This document shows positions 54,568 to 63,251 of a DNA stretch of 64,000 bases, in pieces. The first letter of the stretch is position 1; each line of letters starts with the position of its first letter. The translations under genes and the position numbers were made by a program. The DNA is from Xanthomonas hortorum (lineage in GTDB: Bacteria; Pseudomonadota; Gammaproteobacteria; Xanthomonadales; Xanthomonadaceae): NCBI RefSeq assembly GCF_024339125.1, contig NZ_CP101417.1, positions 1,240,001 through 1,304,000 on the forward strand. The letters are read 5' to 3'. The notes below the pieces were generated by a model that made no database searches, was not told the DNA's origin, and was given only the letters and a program-made list of their open reading frames with translations.

Positions 54568-54792
54568 CTAAGGCGCACAAGCCGTGTGCTCCAACCGTTG
54601 CTCAAGAATCGCGCGCACCGCGTTGGCGGCGTCAAAGATGGCCTGGCCCAGGGTTGGCAGCGTCTGTGCGTGCAGGCACTGTGGGGCGCTCATGGCGATC
54701 ACGTCGCCGTGGGCGGCGATGGTGCGCATCAGGCGGTCGAGTTGGTCGATCTGGTCCAGCGTGAGACAAAAGACGGCGGCATGCGGGTGCAT
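54568..54792 (-). CDS. Small helical protein downstream of symE
   Basis: A 74-residue protein starting MHPHAAVFCLTLDQIDQLDRLMRT, with GAGGA at a proper distance upstream. Two predicted helices with DQLDRLM and ALGQAIFDAANAVRAILEQRLE-like spacing. I do not recognise the family. It lies 115 bp after the SymE-like gene on the same strand, and a broken homologue lies at 55878 after the second C4-like unit, so the association appears to be recurrent. Confidence 0.65.
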   Translation of the reverse strand: MHPHAAVFCLTLDQIDQLDRLMRTIAAHGDVIAMSAPQCLHAQTLPTLGQAIFDAANAVRAILEQRLEHTACAP

Positions 54793-54907
54793 TGCGTGAT
54801 CCTCTGCGAGGCGTGGCGAGGCACGTGCGCACTTCGCGCGGCATGCGCGCAGCGCGCCTGAAGGGTGACCGTGCACCTGCGTGGCGGCACGCGCACGGTG
54901 GGGCAGG

Positions 54908-55258
54908 TCAGTCTGCGGGCGCCACGCTCACCACCAGTTCGCCATCGCGCAGGCGGATGTGCAGCTTGCTGCCGATGGCAAAGCCCAGTTGTTCCAGCCA
55001 GCGGCCGCGCAGGCGCAGCGTGGGCACGCGTAGGTTGCTGGCGGGGTAATAACCGTAGCCGACGGTGCAGTGTGTTGGGGCACGCGGGTGGCCGGGGCGT
55101 GGGGGGCGGGCTTCGGTGCGGGGTTGGGGGATGGGGGTGCGCTCGACGTAGGGCCGCGGCTTGATCGAGGGGTCGAGCGAGTGCCAGCCGATCTCGGTGG
55201 GCGGCGGCTCCGTGGCGCGCTTGCGTGCGGATGTGGGACGGGACGTGGGTCGACGCAT
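54908..55258 (-). CDS. SymE-family toxin-like protein
   Basis: A 116-residue protein. The C-terminal 50 residues have the SymE AbrB-like fold: VPTLRLRGRWLEQLGFAIGSKLHIRLRDGELVVS. The N-terminal half is Arg/Pro-rich and probably disordered. The start at 55258 is preceded by AAGGAGGG. SymE of E. coli is an SOS-induced toxin controlled by an antisense RNA. Here the leader carries a C4-like antisense RNA and its target instead. Confidence 0.8.
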   Translation of the reverse strand: MRRPTSRPTSARKRATEPPPTEIGWHSLDPSIKPRPYVERTPIPQPRTEARPPRPGHPRAPTHCTVGYGYYPASNLRVPTLRLRGRWLEQLGFAIGSKLHIRLRDGELVVSVAPAD

Positions 55259-55311
55259 GGCAAAGCCCTCCTTGACGAACAGGCCCCGTTGCACAACGCA
55301 ACGGGATGTCG

Positions 55312-55334
55312 GGAGGCTAGAAACCGCACGTAGC
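55312..55334 (-). promoter_or_regulatory. Target site of the C4-like RNA in the symE leader
   Basis: On the minus strand GCTACGTGCGGTTTCTAGCC and the following TCC, 54-76 bases upstream of the symE ATG. It is the complement of two segments of the RNA at 55424-55490 in the matching order. Confidence 0.65.
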
Positions 55335-55423
55335 CGGCGGGCGTATTCCTCCCGAAGGAGTGTTGTATTAGCCGCCCTCCCGACGCAGGCATCGCGTCGG
55401 TTGCACCTGCAAAGATGCAGGCA

Positions 55424-55454
55424 CAAAAAACCCACCGGTTTGACGGAGGTGGGT
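55424..55454 (-). terminator. Terminator of the C4-like RNA
   Basis: ACCCACC and GGTGGGT arms around a short loop, followed by T6 on the minus strand (A run at 55425-55430). Confidence 0.75.
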
Positions 55455-55490
55455 ACCGCTACGTGAGGAGTTTCTAGGCTCCTTGTGTCC
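55424..55490 (-). ncRNA. C4-like antisense RNA upstream of symE
   Basis: On the minus strand GGAGCCTAGAAACTCC (55467-55482) and ACGTAGC (55458-55464, read as its minus-strand complement) are followed by a terminator with arms ACCCACC/GGTGGGT and T6. Both segments are complementary to the symE leader. The layout, an RNA encoded upstream on the same strand with two pairing segments, is that of C4 antisense RNAs of phages P1/P7/P4. Naming it C4 is inference from arrangement. Confidence 0.6.
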
Positions 55491-55638
55491 GAGATTGCTA
55501 CGTGTTTGGTGATGTGTCAACTGGCAACAATGAGTCATTGCCGCCGCGCGTCGATTCAAGAAAATTCGTGCAGGCAGTGCATCTACACACCAGCCATCGC
55601 TTCGTCTTGCCCCCATCGCCACCCGCACACTTCCGCTC

Positions 55639-55697
55639 GGAGCCTAGAAACTCCTAACAGACATCGGTGCCCGCCTCCGAGAATTTGGTGGGTTCTT
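55639..55697 (+). ncRNA. Second C4-like RNA (inverted unit)
   Basis: GGAGCCTAGAAACTCC is conserved, but the second segment is CAGACA instead of ACGTAGC. The stem CCCGCC/GGTGGG is followed by TTCTTG, a weaker T run. A matching target (TGTCTG... TTTTTAGCCTCC) lies downstream on the same strand at 55788-55808. Confidence 0.55.
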
Positions 55698-55787
55698 GTG
55701 CTCTGCCATCCGGCTTGGCACTGCTCGGCGTTCCTACGCCGGAAGGGCGGCGAATACAACACCCTCAAGGGGAACAAGCCCGCTGGC

Positions 55788-55808
55788 TGTCTGGGGTTTT
55801 TAGCCTCC
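55788..55808 (+). promoter_or_regulatory. Target site of the second C4-like RNA
   Basis: TGTCTGGGGTTTTTAGCCTCC; it pairs with the two segments of the RNA at 55639. The TGTCTG part has changed together with CAGACA. Confidence 0.55.
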
Positions 55809-55877
55809 CGGCATCCCGCTTATGCAGCGCAAGCTGCCTCACGGCAAGGAGAGCGGCACGACGAAACCGGTTACTGA

Positions 55878-56205
55878 ATGTCCGAAGGCACGCAATACCG
55901 CCTGCTGCGCATACGCGACCAACTGCGCTTGATGGCAACCCTGGCTGCACCACGTACGCGACGAAGGCTCTCTGGGTACGCCAACCATTCCACTGCAGCA
56001 ATGGGCGCATTGCCTGCAGCACTTGGCCGAGCATGTGAACGACGTATTGGAGGATTTGGATAGTGCGTGGTATGGGCAAGAATCGATGCATGCACAAAAA
56101 CGTCGCACACATCGGCGCTTCGATATGGAGCGCGCGGGTGGCAGCGGTGTAGGAATAGTTAAAAGATTTAGATCCCATCATCGCACCGACAACAATCGAA
56201 TTTAA
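55878..56205 (+). pseudogene. Frameshifted homologue of the small helical protein
   Basis: It starts MSEGTQYRLLRIRDQLRLMATLAA, then near 55960 the frame shifts; DEGSLGTPTIPLQQWAHCLQ and HLAEHVNDVLEDLDSAWYGQ continue in another frame. Its layout resembles the 54568 gene. No SymE-like frame lies between it and the C4-like unit. Confidence 0.5.
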
Positions 56206-56313
56206 CTCGTTTATTCTACTACTTCAATTGTCCAAATACCTCTTTGATCTTATTCAGTAATTTTATCTACATCAGCTGACGCCCAGGAAAAATTTAGTTT
56301 TATAAATTAATAT
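56206..56313. other. AT-rich non-coding stretch
   Basis: Low-GC sequence downstream of ariB-like remnants; nothing recognised. Confidence 0.5.
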
Positions 56314-56556
56314 TTAAGCCTGTGCTACGAACCTTTCTGACACTCGGCTGAAGAGGTCACTTATCAACGGCCCCGGCCTTGCTGCAACGGTTTCTAGCAG
56401 CGACTTTGTATGATGGCGGACACCGCGCCCTCTGTAACTTGCGTGCTTTACAAGCAATGTTAAAAGTGACTTTCCCCGTAGCAACCTCCCGTAATCCTGG
56501 GATATCTTCAATCTCAAATTTTCAGGATAGTCCTCTCCACTTTGCAAATTACTTAG

Positions 56557-57715
56557 GGATGGTCTGATCAACGGCATCGGAGGATGAGCCTAACCACATC
56601 GACCAGGCTGACGGCGCTCAGATCCTCGATTTTTTTGCCGTTTCCGGCGCGTTTGCAGGGTGTTGCCCGGGTTACAGGCGCACGTTCCCCATCGTCGGCA
56701 GTAACTGCTTTCGCTTCATCCACAGGTTCGATAGCGCAAACAAGGTCAGCACCTGCGCGGTGTTCTTGGCCAGGCCGCGATAGCGGACCTTGGTGTAGCC
56801 GAACTGGCGCTTGATCACCCGGAATGGATGCTCCACCTTCGCGCGCACACTGGCCTTGAAGTGTTCCCAACGTCTTTCCCGAGCACGCTCGCGTTTGTTG
56901 CCGAGGGCTTGCATCGTCGAGGGCCTGGCGGCGATGAAGAATGCAGCCTTGCAGGCCTGCAGTTCTTCGCGTTTGTCCGCACCGGTGTAGCCGCTATCGC
57001 CGAACACGCTGTCTTCTTTGCCATGCAGCAACGTGTGCATCACCGTGACATCGGCGACGTTGGCGGCTGTGCAATGGACGTGGTGCACCAACCCGGAAAA
57101 TTCATCCACGCCGATGTGCGCCTTCATCCCGAAATACCACTGATTGCCCTTCTTGGTCTGATGCATCTCAGGGTCGCGCGCGTTGTCGGCATTCTTGGTC
57201 GAACTGGGCGCCGCGATCAGCGTCGCATCGACGATCGTGCCCGACCGCAGGCTCTGGCCCTTGCGCGCCAGATGCGCGTTGACCGCTTCCAGCATCCGCG
57301 CGGCAAGGCCATGGGTCTCCAGCAGGCGCCGAAAGTTGAGAATCGTGGTCTCGTCCGGAACGTTGTCCAAGCCACCGAGCTGGGCAAACCGCCGCAAGGT
57401 CGGGATCTCGTGCAGTGCTTCTTCCATCGCCGGATCGCTCAGCGCATACCACTGCTGCAGCAGATGAATCCGCAACATCGTCGCCAGTGCGTACGGCTGC
57501 CGACCTGGCCGGCCCGATACCGGATAGTGCGGCGCGATCAGACCGAGCAGTTGCTGCCACGGAACCACCTGCTCCATCTCGGCCAGAAAGATCTCGCGCC
57601 GGGTCTGCTTGCGCTTGCCCAGGCCCTCAGCGTCACCGAACGTCAGTTGCATGGATCACTCCTCAACATCAGGCGGGTAGTGTCGCGTATCTGTGGTGCG
57701 TTGTTCAGAGGTTCC
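56557..57715 (-). mobile_element. IS5-family insertion sequence, copy 3
   Basis: A 1159-bp element flanked by TTAG (56553-56556 and 57716-57719). It is intact and inserted in the AriB-like gene. Confidence 0.96.
56672..57652 (-). CDS. IS5-family transposase (copy 3)
   Basis: A 326-residue intact transposase, same catalytic residues as copy 1 (D142, D219, E274). A single base differs from copies 4 and 5 at about 56849. Confidence 0.96.
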   Translation of the reverse strand: MQLTFGDAEGLGKRKQTRREIFLAEMEQVVPWQQLLGLIAPHYPVSGRPGRQPYALATMLRIHLLQQWYALSDPAMEEALHEIPTLRRFAQLGGLDNVPDETTILNFRRLLETHGLAARMLEAVNAHLARKGQSLRSGTIVDATLIAAPSSTKNADNARDPEMHQTKKGNQWYFGMKAHIGVDEFSGLVHHVHCTAANVADVTVMHTLLHGKEDSVFGDSGYTGADKREELQACKAAFFIAARPSTMQALGNKRERARERRWEHFKASVRAKVEHPFRVIKRQFGYTKVRYRGLAKNTAQVLTLFALSNLWMKRKQLLPTMGNVRL

Positions 57716-58890
57716 TTAGCTCATCGTAGAGTTCGAATACGTTGTCTGGATGAAGACTCAAATTTGAGTTCTGACCTTCAATAAATCTTGACATGGCAAG
57801 CGCATACCATCGAATGAACTTCTCCAAATCTCGATTGTACTTTGCAGCTTCCTCCTCAGTAAGAATAGCAGGAAGATCACCATCACGATAAACATCGTTC
57901 TCTATGGAATACCCATCTGTAAAAAACAACAGCTCATGCTCCAGGTCTGGCGGAACGCCTTCATGTACGAAACAATCCTTGTCCGCAATAAATGTTATTT
58001 TTACTGCATTTAATTCATTGCGTCGATTGAAAATCTCAATCACTCTACTTCTACCTCCTACTGGAAGGATCGAAACCCCCTTGTCTGAGAGTCTTTCTTC
58101 AAGCTTCCTGTAAATAATGACGTCATCACTACCTTCTATAACTATGGTAGGGAGCGATGTCTTTTTTAGAAGCGCAATTATCTCGTCCATTGACATTTCG
58201 AGAGGCGTACTCATTCAGACGCCCCTTGATCCCCACGATCAATATCAATCTGCAATTCTTTGTCTGGGTATTTCCCGTATATAAATGGCGAGTGAGTTGC
58301 GATAACAAATTGGTTGCTTGTTTTCTGTGACATCAAGGTCGGGAAAAGTTGTCGTTGCCAATCGACATGGAGGCTAAGTTCTGGCTCGTCTATTATAAAA
58401 ACAGCATCTTGATAAAAAGCATTATAGGCAATAAAACTCAGCATCTGTTTCTCGCCTGCCGACAACATATCTGAATTGACTGCTCCAGCCGCTTCGCCGA
58501 AACTGATCTTGCCCAACTGGATTCCGCTATGTTTAAAGAGCTTCATTACAAGTTCACGGACGGCCTCAATCGGACGCATGATTGTTTCCCGGGAACCTTC
58601 CACGCTTTCTATTTGCTGACGAACCTCGTCTAGAACGCGATAGGCTTCGTCTAACTGCAGAGCTCCAGACTGCTCCCCCTTGTCAGACTTGAAATCTCTT
58701 ATCCGCTTGATGACCTCTTGAGATGTCTTTTGTTGCAAAGAATTATATTGCTCTGATAGTTCAGTATATTTCTTAAAGAGGAGATCTACGATATCTACCG
58801 TGCTGAGCGAAGCAACAAACACATGCTTACGGTTAGATAATCTTCCAGAAAGCGTAACAAGTGAATCTTCAACCTCAGATCGTCCTCTAG

Positions 58891-60049
58891 GGATGGTCTG
58901 ATCAACGGCATCGGAGGATGAGCCTAACCACATCGACCAGGCTGACGGCGCTCAGATCCTCGATTTTTTTGCCGTTTCCGGCGCGTTTGCAGGGTGTTGC
59001 CCGGGTTACAGGCGCACGTTCCCCATCGTCGGCAGTAACTGCTTTCGCTTCATCCACAGGTTCGATAGCGCAAACAAGGTCAGCACCTGCGCGGTGTTCT
59101 TGGCCAGGCCGCGATAGCGGACCTTGGTGTAGCCGAACTGGCGCTTGATCACCCGGAATGGATGCTCCACCTTCGCGCGCACGCTGGCCTTGAAGTGTTC
59201 CCAACGTCTTTCCCGAGCACGCTCGCGTTTGTTGCCGAGGGCTTGCATCGTCGAGGGCCTGGCGGCGATGAAGAATGCAGCCTTGCAGGCCTGCAGTTCT
59301 TCGCGTTTGTCCGCACCGGTGTAGCCGCTATCGCCGAACACGCTGTCTTCTTTGCCATGCAGCAACGTGTGCATCACCGTGACATCGGCGACGTTGGCGG
59401 CTGTGCAATGGACGTGGTGCACCAACCCGGAAAATTCATCCACGCCGATGTGCGCCTTCATCCCGAAATACCACTGATTGCCCTTCTTGGTCTGATGCAT
59501 CTCAGGGTCGCGCGCGTTGTCGGCATTCTTGGTCGAACTGGGCGCCGCGATCAGCGTCGCATCGACGATCGTGCCCGACCGCAGGCTCTGGCCCTTGCGC
59601 GCCAGATGCGCGTTGACCGCTTCCAGCATCCGCGCGGCAAGGCCATGGGTCTCCAGCAGGCGCCGAAAGTTGAGAATCGTGGTCTCGTCCGGAACGTTGT
59701 CCAAGCCACCGAGCTGGGCAAACCGCCGCAAGGTCGGGATCTCGTGCAGTGCTTCTTCCATCGCCGGATCGCTCAGCGCATACCACTGCTGCAGCAGATG
59801 AATCCGCAACATCGTCGCCAGTGCGTACGGCTGCCGACCTGGCCGGCCCGATACCGGATAGTGCGGCGCGATCAGACCGAGCAGTTGCTGCCACGGAACC
59901 ACCTGCTCCATCTCGGCCAGAAAGATCTCCCGCCGGGTCTGCTTGCGCTTGCCCAGGCCCTCAGCGTCACCGAACGTCAGTTGCATGGATCACTCCTCAA
60001 CATGAGGCGGGTAGTGTCGCGTATCTGTGGTGCGTTGTTCAGAGGTTCC
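58891..60049 (-). mobile_element. IS5-family insertion sequence, copy 4
   Basis: 1159 bp. CTAG at 58887-58890 on the left; on the right the CTAG at 60050-60053 is shared with copy 5, which begins immediately after it. Confidence 0.96.
59006..59986 (-). CDS. IS5-family transposase (copy 4)
   Basis: A 326-residue intact transposase. Two single-base differences are visible near the right end of the element (59929, and 60004 outside the gene). Confidence 0.96.
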   Translation of the reverse strand: MQLTFGDAEGLGKRKQTRREIFLAEMEQVVPWQQLLGLIAPHYPVSGRPGRQPYALATMLRIHLLQQWYALSDPAMEEALHEIPTLRRFAQLGGLDNVPDETTILNFRRLLETHGLAARMLEAVNAHLARKGQSLRSGTIVDATLIAAPSSTKNADNARDPEMHQTKKGNQWYFGMKAHIGVDEFSGLVHHVHCTAANVADVTVMHTLLHGKEDSVFGDSGYTGADKREELQACKAAFFIAARPSTMQALGNKRERARERRWEHFKASVRAKVEHPFRVIKRQFGYTKVRYRGLAKNTAQVLTLFALSNLWMKRKQLLPTMGNVRL

Positions 60050-60053
60050 CTAG

Positions 60054-61212
60054 GGATGGTCTGATCAACGGCATCGGAGGATGAGCCTAACCACATCGAC
60101 CAGGCTGACGGCGCTCAGATCCTCGATTTTTTTGCCGTTTCCGGCGCGTTTGCAGGGTGTTGCCCGGGTTACAGGCGCACGTTCCCCATCGTCGGCAGTA
60201 ACTGCTTTCGCTTCATCCACAGGTTCGATAGCGCAAACAAGGTCAGCACCTGCGCGGTGTTCTTGGCCAGGCCGCGATAGCGGACCTTGGTGTAGCCGAA
60301 CTGGCGCTTGATCACCCGGAATGGATGCTCCACCTTCGCGCGCACGCTGGCCTTGAAGTGTTCCCAACGTCTTTCCCGAGCACGCTCGCGTTTGTTGCCG
60401 AGGGCTTGCATCGTCGAGGGCCTGGCGGCGATGAAGAATGCAGCCTTGCAGGCCTGCAGTTCTTCGCGTTTGTCCGCACCGGTGTAGCCGCTATCGCCGA
60501 ACACGCTGTCTTCTTTGCCATGCAGCAACGTGTGCATCACCGTGACATCGGCGACGTTGGCGGCTGTGCAATGGACGTGGTGCACCAACCCGGAAAATTC
60601 ATCCACGCCGATGTGCGCCTTCATCCCGAAATACCACTGATTGCCCTTCTTGGTCTGATGCATCTCAGGGTCGCGCGCGTTGTCGGCATTCTTGGTCGAA
60701 CTGGGCGCCGCGATCAGCGTCGCATCGACGATCGTGCCCGACCGCAGGCTCTGGCCCTTGCGCGCCAGATGCGCGTTGACCGCTTCCAGCATCCGCGCGG
60801 CAAGGCCATGGGTCTCCAGCAGGCGCCGAAAGTTGAGAATCGTGGTCTCGTCCGGAACGTTGTCCAAGCCACCGAGCTGGGCAAACCGCCGCAAGGTCGG
60901 GATCTCGTGCAGTGCTTCTTCCATCGCCGGATCGCTCAGCGCATACCACTGCTGCAGCAGATGAATCCGCAACATCGTCGCCAGTGCGTACGGCTGCCGA
61001 CCTGGCCGGCCCGATACCGGATAGTGCGGCGCGATCAGACCGAGCAGTTGCTGCCACGGAACCACCTGCTCCATCTCGGCCAGAAAGATCTCGCGCCGGG
61101 TCTGCTTGCGCTTGCCCAGGCCCTCAGCGTCACCGAACGTCAGTTGCATGGATCACTCCTCAACATCAGGCGGGTAGTGTCGCGTATCTGTGGTGCGTTG
61201 TTCAGAGGTTCC
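60054..61212 (-). mobile_element. IS5-family insertion sequence, copy 5, in tandem with copy 4
   Basis: 1159 bp between CTAG at 60050-60053 and CTAG at 61213-61216. It is in direct orientation with copy 4. Confidence 0.96.
60169..61149 (-). CDS. IS5-family transposase (copy 5)
   Basis: A 326-residue intact transposase, same catalytic residues as the other copies. Its reading direction is that of the disrupted ariA-like gene. Confidence 0.96.
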   Translation of the reverse strand: MQLTFGDAEGLGKRKQTRREIFLAEMEQVVPWQQLLGLIAPHYPVSGRPGRQPYALATMLRIHLLQQWYALSDPAMEEALHEIPTLRRFAQLGGLDNVPDETTILNFRRLLETHGLAARMLEAVNAHLARKGQSLRSGTIVDATLIAAPSSTKNADNARDPEMHQTKKGNQWYFGMKAHIGVDEFSGLVHHVHCTAANVADVTVMHTLLHGKEDSVFGDSGYTGADKREELQACKAAFFIAARPSTMQALGNKRERARERRWEHFKASVRAKVEHPFRVIKRQFGYTKVRYRGLAKNTAQVLTLFALSNLWMKRKQLLPTMGNVRL

Positions 61213-61844
61213 CTAGCATTGCGAGCAAACGGCGGTTGGTCACGATCAGACATGGTGAATCCACCCTCAATTCTTCTGAAAGTGGGCAAGAAGACTGAAG
61301 ATCCTAATGATTGAAGGTGCTTATTTGCTTCATCTTCGGCATTGAAGAATACGTCACCATCATCGTCTTCAACATCTGTGAATTCTCGTAACTTCCCGTC
61401 CTGCAACCAGTCAATTTTGCAGGTATTCTTGGATAGCCGGTGGACGGTACAATCGTAAAGATCCGTTACAAGCCTGATTTTCTTAAAATCGACTTCTTTA
61501 AGAGCAAGCAGAATATTGCCGCTCATAACATACCACAGCAGTTTCAAGACACTGGTTTTTCCAGAGCCATTTCTACCTGTAATGATATTTATGTCTTCAT
61601 TAAACTTTAATCGCACCGATTCGTCACGGCCAAATAGCCCAGTGACATCAAACATAATTATTTTCACTATTATCCCCGACTCTCAGTCTATCTAATCAAT
61701 CGTTGCGCGGTTCAGATCGACGCCGCTATCTGCTCCAGCTAAGTAATTTCCACCATGAAGGGATCTCGGAGGCGAAAATGAGTTACCCATCGGAAATTTG
61801 AAAAACGGAGAGCGCGCGACCAACCCATACAGCGCGCCATGTTT

Positions 61845-61985
61845 TTGAGTCCTTGCCGGGTGCTGCCGCTATAGGCCTTGCTCGTGATCTTTTTCATTTT
61901 CGGACAGGTCTTCCATTAGTTGCCATATCTACGACCTTCTCGCCACGTCAGTGGTGGCTACGCAAAGCCAAACCGATTATCTTAG
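61845..61985 (-). pseudogene. Decayed copy of the Lys/Ala-rich small gene at 63108
   Basis: Sequence resembles the 63108-63251 gene and its upstream region (shared blocks such as TCCTTGCCGG-GTGCTGC, CTCGCCAC..CAGTGGTGGC and CCGATTATCTT) with gaps and frame damage. No open frame is kept. Confidence 0.65.
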
Positions 61986-61987
61986 GT

Positions 61988-62266
61988 CTATTCAGAATCT
62001 TCAGGACCAGACTGGACTACATCACTGAAATCGGGCTCATGGAAGGTGGTACAGTTTTCGTGCCGCGCAATTGTGCTACCTAGGCAGCCAGCTGGATATT
62101 CAGTGAACTCCCATCTGACAGTAAAGCCATCGCCCTCGTAAGTCGCAGAATACATAAGCTCAGCGCCCATCTCACGTTCATCTCCGCCGTCCTGCTCGAT
62201 GTGCAATTCAGACTCGTCAAGCTCGATTTTCTTCCCGGTCGATGTCACTTCAACTTTGAATTTCAT
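61988..62266 (-). CDS. Hypothetical protein, 92 residues
   Basis: An acidic small protein (MKFKVEVTSTGKKIELDESEL, GDGFTVRWEFTEYPAGCLGS) with a beta-strand pattern and no signal or membrane segment. I do not recognise it. Low-GC codon use like the neighbouring defence genes. A 320-bp gap upstream of the ariA-like gene holds it and a decayed gene copy. Confidence 0.6.
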   Translation of the reverse strand: MKFKVEVTSTGKKIELDESELHIEQDGGDEREMGAELMYSATYEGDGFTVRWEFTEYPAGCLGSTIARHENCTTFHEPDFSDVVQSGPEDSE

Positions 62267-62384
62267 TTTTCCCTTAGAATTTTTATTCTACAATTCGAAT
62301 TGGAATTAAATTTTCCGCAACTTCATCCATTTTCATAAAGTAAAGAACACGATCTTTATAAAATCTCCTAAGGTTTTTTGACCT

Positions 62385-62585
62385 TTAGCGTGTATGACAA
62401 TCTTTTGAGCACCAAAAGCAGCCATCTACTTTGCTGTAATAGCTTCTGGCTGCGACGACTGCTTCTTTACAGTTAAAAAATTCACCCAAATACGTACGCT
62501 CAGTAGGAAGATAAGCGCATCCATCTTTGTGCACCTCATGTTCTCCAGTAAGCTGCGGCCTGTTGTTTACGTAGTAAGAACTCAT
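62385..62585 (-). CDS. Cys/His-rich small protein
   Basis: A 66-residue protein with HKDGCAYLP, FNCKEA, then GCFWCSKDCHTR: one C in the first, and C-x2-C-x3-CH at the end, suggesting a zinc knuckle. The start overlaps the upstream gene stop by four bases. Short proteins of this pattern occur in many bacterial accessory regions; function unknown. Confidence 0.7.
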   Translation of the reverse strand: MSSYYVNNRPQLTGEHEVHKDGCAYLPTERTYLGEFFNCKEAVVAARSYYSKVDGCFWCSKDCHTR

Positions 62586-63004
62586 TTATTTTCTCCAGTT
62601 TTTACATTTAGTGATGGTTGGGTTTGTAATCGATGATTTTTTCTAATGATTTCTCCAGGTGTTGCAGCCCAGCTATCTAGCTTCGTTCGGGTGTCCAGCA
62701 GTTTGCAGTTTTGGTAGCTGCCGACAAACAAAGCGAACGCGGCCAGGGAACACATGGCGGGTGCTGCGCTGATGCCTTGATTCAAGCCTTGTGCAATTAG
62801 GTCGCGTTGCTGCGACAGCAACCACGGCATGCTGTTTAGGATGGCAAAAAAAGAGCCAACTCCCACAGCGAGCCCAAGCGGCCACGGTAATGGCCGCCCA
62901 GCAGTAAATTCGGCACTTCCCCCTCTGCTTCCCATGCATGAAACCCCCGTTCCAGTCTGCACACTACCGTTATGTAGTGGTTTTGTCAGCGGGGTACCCG
63001 ACAT
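62582..63004 (-). CDS. Predicted membrane protein, 140 residues
   Basis: Two hydrophobic segments (WPLGLAVGVGSFFAILNSMPWLL, AAPAMCSLAAFALFVGSYQ) flanked by polar, low-complexity ends. I do not recognise the family. It is translationally coupled to the Cys-rich gene downstream. Confidence 0.6.
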   Translation of the reverse strand: MSGTPLTKPLHNGSVQTGTGVSCMGSRGGSAEFTAGRPLPWPLGLAVGVGSFFAILNSMPWLLSQQRDLIAQGLNQGISAAPAMCSLAAFALFVGSYQNCKLLDTRTKLDSWAATPGEIIRKNHRLQTQPSLNVKTGENK

Positions 63005-63055
63005 TTTGTGCCAACGGTGTTATCCGATGTGATTGCACGCATTAAATTGCACGGT

Positions 63056-63087
63056 GAGAGGCGCTCGTCTTTGTACGAGCGCCTCTC
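63056..63087. terminator. Strong hairpin between small genes
   Basis: GAGAGGCGCTCGT pairs with ACGAGCGCCTCTC around a six-base loop. No clear T run, so rho-independent termination is only likely. Confidence 0.6.
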
Positions 63088-63107
63088 CCATTTACTGCAG
63101 CGTTCGC

Positions 63108-63251
63108 TTATTTCTTCTTGCCGCTTTTATCCGCCGTTTGACTTAAAGCGGACCCGGCAGCTGTCTTTGAATCCTTGCCGGTGCTGCTGCTACGCAAGAC
63201 CTTGCTTGCGGCCTTGGCCGCTTTGGGTCCGGTTTTCTCGTTGGTCGCCAT
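63108..63251 (-). CDS. Lys/Ala-rich small protein
   Basis: A 47-residue basic protein (MATNEKTGPKAAKAASKVLR, GKDSKTAAGSALSQTADKSG KKK) with GAGGAGG before the ATG at 63251. The open frame upstream to 63356 is unlikely. Similar very short basic proteins are encoded in many Gram-negative accessory regions; function unknown. A decayed copy lies at 61845. Confidence 0.75.
   Translation of the reverse strand: MATNEKTGPKAAKAASKVLRSSSTGKDSKTAAGSALSQTADKSGKKK

Larger units (their letters stand above)
56314..58214 (-). pseudogene. ariB: DUF4435/TOPRIM-like AriB homologue, split by IS5 copy 3
   Basis: Removing IS copy 3 (56557-57715) and one TTAG joins ...FELYDEL in frame to SNLQSGEDYPENL..., giving about 245 residues. 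The TOPRIM-like features are IVIEGSDDVIIYRKLEERL (Glu27), PVGGRSRVIEIF and FIADKDCF (D78/D80), typical of DUF4435. The start overlaps the AAA gene stop by ATGA. The pair AAA ATPase + DUF4435 is that of PARIS (AriA/AriB) anti-phage defence. Here the effector is interrupted, so function is probably lost. Confidence 0.85.
58211..61667 (-). pseudogene. ariA: AAA ATPase (AriA-like), split by tandem IS5 copies 4 and 5
   Basis: The N-terminal part (61667 to 61217) has Walker A GRNGSGKT (residues 31-38). The C-terminal part has the ABC-type signature LSAGEKQ, Walker B VFIIDEPELSLH and the ATHS switch. Removing both IS copies and the extra CTAG joins PPFARNA-RGRSEVEDS in frame for a protein of about 376 residues. 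With the DUF4435 gene it forms a PARIS-like operon. Strongly lower GC than the chromosome. Inactive as it stands. Confidence 0.88.
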
